This document shows positions 57,136 through 64,000 of a DNA stretch of 64,000 bases, piece after piece. Source of the DNA: Earliella scabrosa (taxonomy: Eukaryota; Basidiomycota; Agaricomycetes; Polyporales; Polyporaceae); NCBI GenBank assembly GCA_022605405.1, contig JABYQQ010000016.1:1-64000 (forward strand). The letters run 5' to 3'. The first letter of the stretch is position 1. Each line of letters begins with the position of its first letter. Position numbers and translations under genes: made by a program. The notes under the pieces were generated by a model. The model ran no database searches. It saw nothing but the letters and a program-made list of their open reading frames with translations, and was not told where the DNA came from.

Positions 57136-57348
57136 ACCGTCCTGTGATGTACACACTACTTTACCTCCAGAACTGTCGCCTTCGATGTCTCGGATAGATA
57201 GGTTCCGTACGGGCCCGACCGTGGTGAGCGTACAGAGGATACTTACACGGTCGACAACACACTATGCTTGATACAACAAAACTCCGTACACATCCAGACA
57301 TAGCGTACATAGTCCCTGATCATCCATGGCAGTATTCATCCCCGTCAT

Positions 57349-58031
57349 CTACCGATTGAACACCTTCACGACCAGTCCGAACGCGCGCGAGAGCGGAGAC
57401 GGTGCCGAAGGTGTGGTCGGAGTGGGCGCAGGGGTGCCTAGGTCCCCGCCCTGTAACGCAGCGCTCGAGAGCGGTGGCGGGACGTGGCGGCCGCCCCGAG
57501 TCTTCATCATACTCTGCGCGGTGGGGGTGTCAGGCGGTGACGAGGGCTCCTGCTTGGTGGGAAGCAGCGCCGACGTCTGGGCGTCGGCTTCGTCCATCGT
57601 CCCTCGTCGCGAGGGAACGGGGCTTTCCACGACTACCCCGCCCAAGATTGTGGGGGTCGAGAACTGGAACTGGGTCGCTAGATGGGCGCGCAGGCAATGA
57701 GCAGGCGGTGACGCAGAGGGATGATGCGATCATGAGACATACGGGTGACAGGGTACCCATCGTCAGACGATGGTGGCGAACATGTATCGCTTTGCTCTTC
57801 ATCCTCTGGGACGCTGTCCAGCGCGTCGCTGTCGCGCGATCCCGCGCGAGTGGAGATCGTGCCGGTCTCGAAGATCACCAAGCCCGCGCTGCCGTACTTG
57901 GCTGGCTTGCGCGCGTTGCGCTTGTCCTCTGTTGTGTGCATGCTCAGTTCAGAAGCCGTCGACAGATCAAAGCACGACGTACCCTTCTGGGGCTGCAGGG
58001 GATCGCAGGTCGAGAGGCTGTACTGGCTCAT
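57349..58031 (-). CDS. Hypothetical disordered protein
   Basis: Exons 58031-57743 and 57677-57349 on the minus strand join in phase 1 through a GTATGT...ATCTAG intron to 205 residues starting MSQYSLSTCDPLQPQKG. The product is rich in Ser, Pro, Thr and acidic residues (DALDSVPEDEEQSD) and has no predicted membrane segment or known domain. It may be the 3' part of a larger gene, since an open minus-strand segment at 58028-58432 lies just upstream in another frame. It interrupts the membrane-protein array and does not resemble it, except that its composition is like the members' N-termini, so a copy that lost its membrane part is conceivable. Confidence 0.5.
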
Positions 58032-59149
58032 CGTCGGTTGCGGGAGTCGAGGGTAGCTGGGATGTGCGAGGAGATGCAAGGAGGCGAATGGCGCCGCACA
58101 AGGGTCACTGGCACGACAAGGCAGCGTTTATAGTCTGCGCCCACGACCGCGAAGACCTTAAGCTTGTGGTGCCAAGTCCAGGTATCACGGCCCATTGCCA
58201 ATGTCGTCAGCCCGTTGTTGTGCAGCGTTCTCATGTAGGTCCCTGCGCGCGGAATCCGCGTCCTCTGGCTTCTCGATGGGACGCGCACAAAAGCAGATGC
58301 AGGAACCACTGACGGAAGTGGTAGGGAACGTGGTTCCGGCGTTGGCATGAGCGTTGATGGACTAGGAGAAGAAGTCGTGTCTGTGGGAAAACTTCGCCCT
58401 CGAGGAGAACAATACAGTATCAACAGTCGCAAGTCGAGGGGACGTGTACGCTCCTACCTCCTTCCCTCACAGGTTTTTGCGATCACGAGTATACATGATG
58501 AGTTGGGATGTGGGACTGTACCTCGAGAGCACTAGAGTAAGTACTAGCACTTCGTCAAGGACCAACAGAGTCAGTGACTCGTACCGATCGCACCTTGTAG
58601 ATCTCGTATGAGTCGGTGCGACCAATCAATAGAGCTTAGAGGTGCTGCATGCTAACTCACCGTTTGAAAGGTTATTCATATCCTTGAGCTTATTGAAGTT
58701 GCAAGTTGTCTTCAAGAAGTTGAATGCGTGGTACTTGGCGCCTATGTTGCGGGTGGTCTAGCCCAAGGCGCGGAGATTGCCGGAGAGCTCACTTACCATC
58801 CACATTGAGCGCTCAGCGCTCAGCATCCGCTTTGCATCAGCTCTGCTCCGACTCGAGGCTCGTCCTGGGCTCGTCCAAGACGTTCCAGCAGCCAGCAAGC
58901 AGGAACTTGAAGGCGACCCAAGCGACAGGACCTCGTCTATCTTAGTCACTCTCGAACTCCAACAACCGTCTACGGTATGCCAGCCCGCACTGTGATAGGG
59001 GTCTCTCGACAATGCTGATGGAGTCGACTGTAGTTCCGCAACGAGTCCTTTCTGTAGTTGCACGTATCCCAAAATGTGAGTAAACATGTTCGCTCAGCAT
59101 CCATGGGTTCAAGTTCTCAATTCTGCTGAGACCAGTATTCGTTCACGCG
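58032..59149. other. Stretch without a supported gene
   Basis: About 1.1 kb. The minus-strand open segment 58028-58432 (contains GRDTWTWHHKLKVFAVVGAD) might be an upstream exon of the 57349 gene. A minus-strand ORF at 58758-59087 has no domain. The right end should hold the promoter of the F-box gene at 59150. Confidence 0.3.
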
Positions 59150-61111
59150 ATGAGCATCGATTCGGACCATTCCTCGAACCCGCTCTCGAAGCTACCCGCG
59201 GACGATCGGGAGCATATCAAGGGACTCTCTATCGATCAGCTCCTCGAATTCACGGCCGCGCGAGCAGAAGAGTATCGCGTGCGGGCGAGCGCACTCCTCG
59301 AAATCCGCAATTCGCATCTGCTCATCTCTGCCGTCCCTGCCGAAGTCCTCGCAGGCATTTTCACTTTCGCATGGCGCCGCAGGGAGAGCTTCACCCTCGC
59401 GCACGTCTGTCGCAGATGGCGCGCGATCATCTTTTCCACGCCGGCGTTCTGGGCAAGAGCCATCGCTGGAGACTCTTTTGACCCCGCTATACGCAGCCAG
59501 CATTATATCACCACCGCAGTTGCGCTCTCGGGTGGACACACAATCTCCCATCTTCGAATTCTACACTTGAATGGTAGATATACCAGTATCATGGAGTCTC
59601 TTCATTTGAGGATACGCTCGATGCACCTGGATGTCACCGACGACTCTCAACTCTCCTGCCTCCTCCGGACCCTGCGCTCGAAAGCATCATGGCCACAATT
59701 GAATGCCTTGCGTATCGATTGCAGACCCAGTAGTAGGCGACAGCATTGGAAGTCTGACATGTCTACCATCAGGCTCCCCTCACTCCGTCGTCTTCAGCTC
59801 CCTGCATTCCTGTTTGAGGTCTTCGCTGTCCCCTCTCTGGTAGACGTCTCAATAGGGTGGCCTGGCGTGGATCACGACCTCATCCCGCACAACGTCCAGC
59901 GAAAGATCACGTCGATCATTAAAATCCTGCAGCGGTGCACCGACCTGGAGCGCCTGCAACTCAACGAGTGGCTCCAAGGCGCGGCATTCAAGACTGCCGA
60001 TGAAGGAGACCAGCCTCCGGTTGCGCATCTCCCGTCCCTCCGCGACCTCGACATCGGGGAATCTGTTGTAGGCGCCCTCCAGATGATTTCTCATCTCGAC
60101 GCACCGCCGTCCTCGCATCTCCGGACTCACCTGCACATCGGGGGTTTACCCCGTTATTTACAATCTCCGACCACGAGGATCCCTATTTTCTACAATACAG
60201 CGGCGCTGTGTACAATGTTGACCATCGGCGTCGACGGGGCCTCCACCCGGGCCTCCACCGGGTCCGAAACAGTCATCCGGTGTCTTTCTCCCACCGGTGC
60301 TGAAATGCTCCGCATCGAGGTCGATCAATTTCGTCTCGACACAGTGACCGACTCGCAATATCTCGCGGAGAGTCTCCGCCCAACCACCATCACGCACCTC
60401 ATCCTTGCCCAGTCCATTGTAGTACACGCGCTGACATACCGCAATGAGAAGGATCCCCCAGAGTACTCAGCACTCGTGCATGCGCTCCCAAATCTGCAGG
60501 CGCTGGAGATATGTGGCGAATCGGCTTCTGGCATCGTCCGCGCGCTCGCGCTGGGCCCCAATGCAGATGCCGACTACAGGCAGGACAACAACCCCGAGGC
60601 ACGGTTGCTCCCTGATGGGACAGGCGGCGTCCCCTGGCCCTGCCCGTGCCCCTCCCTCCGGAACGTCTCCATCGGCTGGATGATCAAGTGCGATATCGCG
60701 CCATACCTTCACGCGTCCGAAGACGACCTACGTCGCGGCGGATGCAGTCACCCTGCAGAGGTTCCCGCGTATCTGAGCAGGCGGCTTGAGAGCTACCACG
60801 TCCAGCTGGAACGGACGCTTGCTTTGCGCGCCGTGCTTGGGGCTCGACCGGTGGAGACACTCGACTTGTACCATGTCGCGTTGTGCGCGCATGATCCGTA
60901 TCACGACAGCTGGCCTGAGAAGGGCGAGCTTGGGGAAGGCGCACAGAAGGTACTGGAAAGGCTGGTGCGTCCGCTTCGGGCCCATGTGGACGGGCAGGTA
61001 ACGTACAAAGGCGCCATCCACGTTGGGGAGAGCTACGTATCGAAGCACAGCGAGTGGCGGCCTATAGGGTGGGATTGGAACCTAGAGGGCACAACAACGC
61101 CTGATGAATGA
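59150..61111 (+). CDS. F-box domain protein with LRR-like repeats
   Basis: A single-exon gene of 653 residues from ATG 59150 (MSIDSDHSSNPLSKLPAD). A helical N-terminal segment (LLEFTAARAEEYRVRASALLEIRN) precedes a clear F-box at about 63-103 (AVPAEVLAGIFTFAW, AHVCRRWRAIIFSTPAFWARA). The remainder alternates leucine-rich strands such as LPSLRRLQLPAFLFE, CTDLERLQLNEWLQ and LPNLQALEICGES, a substrate-recognition layout of SCF ubiquitin ligases. It acts in protein turnover in cytosol or nucleus; the substrate cannot be told. Absence of introns sets it apart from the two other F-box genes in the window. Its place inside the array seems incidental. Confidence 0.9.
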   Translation: MSIDSDHSSNPLSKLPADDREHIKGLSIDQLLEFTAARAEEYRVRASALLEIRNSHLLISAVPAEVLAGIFTFAWRRRESFTLAHVCRRWRAIIFSTPAFWARAIAGDSFDPAIRSQHYITTAVALSGGHTISHLRILHLNGRYTSIMESLHLRIRSMHLDVTDDSQLSCLLRTLRSKASWPQLNALRIDCRPSSRRQHWKSDMSTIRLPSLRRLQLPAFLFEVFAVPSLVDVSIGWPGVDHDLIPHNVQRKITSIIKILQRCTDLERLQLNEWLQGAAFKTADEGDQPPVAHLPSLRDLDIGESVVGALQMISHLDAPPSSHLRTHLHIGGLPRYLQSPTTRIPIFYNTAALCTMLTIGVDGASTRASTGSETVIRCLSPTGAEMLRIEVDQFRLDTVTDSQYLAESLRPTTITHLILAQSIVVHALTYRNEKDPPEYSALVHALPNLQALEICGESASGIVRALALGPNADADYRQDNNPEARLLPDGTGGVPWPCPCPSLRNVSIGWMIKCDIAPYLHASEDDLRRGGCSHPAEVPAYLSRRLESYHVQLERTLALRAVLGARPVETLDLYHVALCAHDPYHDSWPEKGELGEGAQKVLERLVRPLRAHVDGQVTYKGAIHVGESYVSKHSEWRPIGWDWNLEGTTTPDE

Positions 61112-61240
61112 ATCCACATCGGATCATTCTACTGTATTGCATAGCATGTGTGGTCGCTCGTCGACATCATAGCTACCGGGTCTGACAATAAGTAGTCTAC
61201 GTAGTCTCGTTACGTACTAAGTCATCATGTCCGAACAATG

Positions 61241-62145
61241 CTACACGACCGTAACATCTCCTCTCCTGTCCACGCGTCCTCGAGGTGCCACCTCCCCCAC
61301 TGTCGCAGCGCGGTGACCATCACGAAGCACTCGCCGCGAAAACCATACGACTGCACGGCGCGGCACATAGAGAACGGCCCAGCCCACCAGTGTCGTGATC
61401 ATCCCATTCTTCGCGCTCATGGATCCCGGCGCAGTGCCCTTCACCATTCGAGCGCCGAGTGCACCAGCTGCGGCAGAGCACCCTATGGTGAACGTTAGGC
61501 AGACGATGCTGATCTCACACTTCTCCCGGAAAGATAGCCTGGGCGGGGAAGTTGCCCCGGTTTCGGTGGTGTTGTATCTCTCTTCAGAACGATTACAGAG
61601 GGATAAGAGAATGCAGACCGCGCAGACGACCATGGCATGCACTACGGCACCACCAAGCGCGCCGACGCGCATAGCTGCGACAACGTCTACAGCGAAAGCG
61701 GGATCGTGCGGACGCGCCGCACGAAGGATGGCGCAGCCGATGAGTGTGTAGAGCGACTTCTGGAGGACCTGCGTGGCCCCGAGCAACCAGAGGACACACG
61801 TTACGGTCACAGCGGCGGACTGAGCATGCACGAAGACCTTCCCCAGGCTGTGGCGATGTCTAGTGCGGGAGGACGGAAGGTCATCTACAAGCGTGACGCC
61901 CGATAAGAGTGAAGTTGTGGTGTGGACGCGCTTGAGGACGAAGTCGTCCAGGACGTCAAAGAGCTTGCTTGGATCCGAAGAGATTGCTGATACCGTCGCC
62001 TTCACGAATGCGCGGTCATAACTGGTGGCGACAGCTGAAAGGATTTCCCAGTCGGTTAATTACATTAGGCACAACTCAAACCTGCAATGCAGGTAGAATA
62101 CGCACCATTACCGGCGCGTGGTGGCTGAGGGATCGGACCAGCCAT
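61241..62145 (-). CDS. Array membrane protein S (four TM helices, one intron)
   Basis: Exons 62145-62106 and 62034-61241 on the minus strand join in phase 1 (GTGCGT donor, CTTTCAG acceptor) to 277 residues starting MAGPIPQPPRAGNAVATSYD. The second exon has no usable ATG before the first helix, so the intron is required. Predicted membrane segments are about 85-117, 134-160, 187-209 and 222-240. Helix 1 ends LYTLIGCAILRAAR, matching VYTVIGGAILHYPS of copy K. The linker GSMSAKNGMITTLVGW replaces the usual ALKAG region. It is the last recognisable member and the only one with an intron. Confidence 0.8.
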
Positions 62146-64000
62146 GGTAGGGCGAAGGTGTTGCGTGACTTGTGGAAGGAATGCGAGAGCCTTCACTGTT
62201 ATATGTCACAGACCTCTGTGATCCAGTCAAATGACGAAGAGCCCGTAACATCGTCGAACGTTCAGAATGATGAGGAGCGCAAGAATGGACTCTGAATCGC
62301 CACAGCTTCCGCGACCGAGTGCATGCGTCAGTTGGAGTTTCGCCCATGTCCCTCTCGCTAGTTGGTGCGCGCGCGGTCATGAGCCAAAGACATCTTCGGA
62401 GGCTGGTAGGAGAACTCACTAAGAGTGTAGCAGCTCCATTTGAGCGCGAACATCTCCCGTCAGAACGGACTGCCGCACGGTGTGGCGTACGATGTCCCTC
62501 TCCATCTTGCAGTCTCAATCTCAATGTACTTGCGGATATTCGTTTGAGTTCGGCTTCCGAAATTCGGAGCATTTCATAGTCGAAACTACTGCCATTGGCC
62601 ATTCGGATGGACTCGAGCAGCAAGGCTAGTAGCAGACGTGAGCGAACATGGCGATGGCGGACAGAACGGCAAGTTGCAGTCCCACGATCTCATTGGTGCG
62701 GATATCTCGGGCCGGTAACCCGCATCGTCTCGCCACTCTCGTGACTCGTCTCGCCGTACACGCTTACCGCTCGGCGCTCTGCCTCACCATCAAAAATGAG
62801 AACACACCATCTGTTGTAGACCCCGTAAGTGCAGACTTCGCCCGATGCTAATTGTAACATGACAACTACCCAAACTCTGGGGACCGCGACTCAAACATTC
62901 CATCGGGAACAGTGACAAACCTCGCATGACACGTGCCAGTGCAGGCGGAGCCTCGTACCATCCATGCCAAGAGGTGAGCGAACGGGTACACCATAACATA
63001 CTTAAATGATTTGTCTTTCAAGGACAAATTCCTATTATCAGACAGTACCACAACCGTACGAGTCTTGTCTCATGCTGGACTTCGAAAGGCATCAAGAGTC
63101 AAAGATTTGTGGACTGCATGATTGATGTTGAGCACTGGATGCCACTACATAACTTCGAATGCCTGTGCTCGCGCGCCCATTATTCAATTCGCATGACGAC
63201 CCAAGAATCCCGAACCACGGCGTGGACAAGGCTGGCAGCCACGACTCTTGCTGCTTGACGAGTCTCGGAGGTGGTGCCAGTTGAACGACATGCGCGCTCT
63301 TCGTATCAGCTCAAATTCCACGCTGGGATAACCCCCTGGAAGCTCAGACGATCAGAGATACTTGGTGATATCCTCCCCGTCTCATCCACTGCCACTGACG
63401 CTCTTGCTGGCTTCTAATTAACATCCCACGGGAAGCAGATAGCATTAGGTAAGTCCTCCCGATTCCTCCGTGCGCAACAATCCGCACCTGAGGTTTCAGG
63501 GATGTGTTAGGTACACAAGACATAGTCAATATCACATGGTGCAAGATAGTCTCACTAGTTCCTCAATAACGGGGTAGCGACCGTAGCGTCCGATGAACCC
63601 CGGCGGCACTTCCAATTCTGGCTCTCACGCCGTAAACGCGCATGACGCGGCGACCGACGAGCGACGAACCGCGTCGGCGCTGCCATGGATCAAGAAGCGC
63701 TTCATCTAACTTTAAAACTGAACCAGCGCGCCGGGACCTGTCTTAAATCGCGACGGCCTCCATCGACAAGGACACGTCAACGCCCACAAGTCGTCCTCAC
63801 CCCCTACTACCCATCCCACTCCGAGTTCCAGCCCTCACTGCGAACCGCGCGCTGTATGTTTGTTTACCCGACCCTGTAATTCGGCAGGGACTAGCTTCGC
63901 TTACTGTCTCTGTAGCCAACAGCGCCCTTCGGTCTGTAACGCCGCTCATTCAAGTTTATCTGCGCGTCAACCACCCTAACAGTACAGCAACTGCCCCTGT
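62146..64000. other. Terminal stretch without a supported gene
   Basis: About 1.85 kb to the window edge. Short ORFs on both strands, none with a recognised domain or a four-helix pattern. The sequence is less GC-rich than the array. A plus-strand ORF at 63685-63879 could be the start of a further gene but cannot be judged here. No RNA gene or transposon end was seen. Confidence 0.3.

Noticed and set aside
1..64000. tRNA, rRNA or CRISPR features
   Set aside because: I looked for tRNA B-box-like GTTCGA stretches and regular spaced repeats and found none in a convincing context; a covariance-model scan was not possible.

Overview
The window is nuclear DNA of a filamentous basidiomycete, most likely a wood-decay agaricomycete of the polypore type. 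The evidence is a GC-rich sequence, genes cut by many 45-80 nt GT-AG introns, highly divergent F-box proteins, and a secreted glycoprotein of the 'macrofage activating glycoprotein' type that I associate with agaricomycetes. Exon models were built by hand: splice phases add up exactly for the genes given with exon lists, but no transcript or database search was available.

Left part (1-14.1 kb), all minus strand: a PMS1/PMS2-type MutL mismatch-repair gene (12 exons, two GC-AG introns), a PSD2-type phosphatidylserine decarboxylase (12 exons), a 558-bp Mutator-like MITE with a 9-bp target duplication, a GPI-anchored glycoprotein gene, and the meiotic recombination gene HOP2. These are conserved housekeeping or meiotic genes.

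Middle part (14.3-29.8 kb), gene-poor and fast-evolving: two unrecognised multi-exon plus-strand models, a gene that appears to join an F-box/LRR region to a WD40 repeat region, a second F-box-like gene, and a 287-bp CACTA-like MITE with 12-bp perfect ends. Several stretches of 1-3 kb hold only ambiguous ORFs.

Right part (29.9-62.1 kb): a dense array of about 18 copies of one divergent family of small membrane proteins. Each has a variable, Ser/Pro-rich, probably disordered N-terminus followed by four predicted transmembrane helices. The better-conserved members share a motif at the end of helix 1 (small residues, then G-x-x-I-L-x-Y-P-S) and another between helices 3 and 4 (G-Y-x-A-L-x-A-L-K-x-G). 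Fourteen copies look intact, three carry a frame break (two clearly at a homopolymer run), and one seems decayed. Most copies in 29.9-46.3 kb are on the plus strand and most in 48.7-55.6 kb on the minus strand. Single-copy genes sit inside the array: a short-form tRNase Z, a LEU5-like mitochondrial carrier, a disordered orphan and an intronless F-box gene. I do not recognise the membrane family; it is the best candidate here for an undescribed system. I see no rRNA, tRNA, CRISPR array or autonomous transposon.
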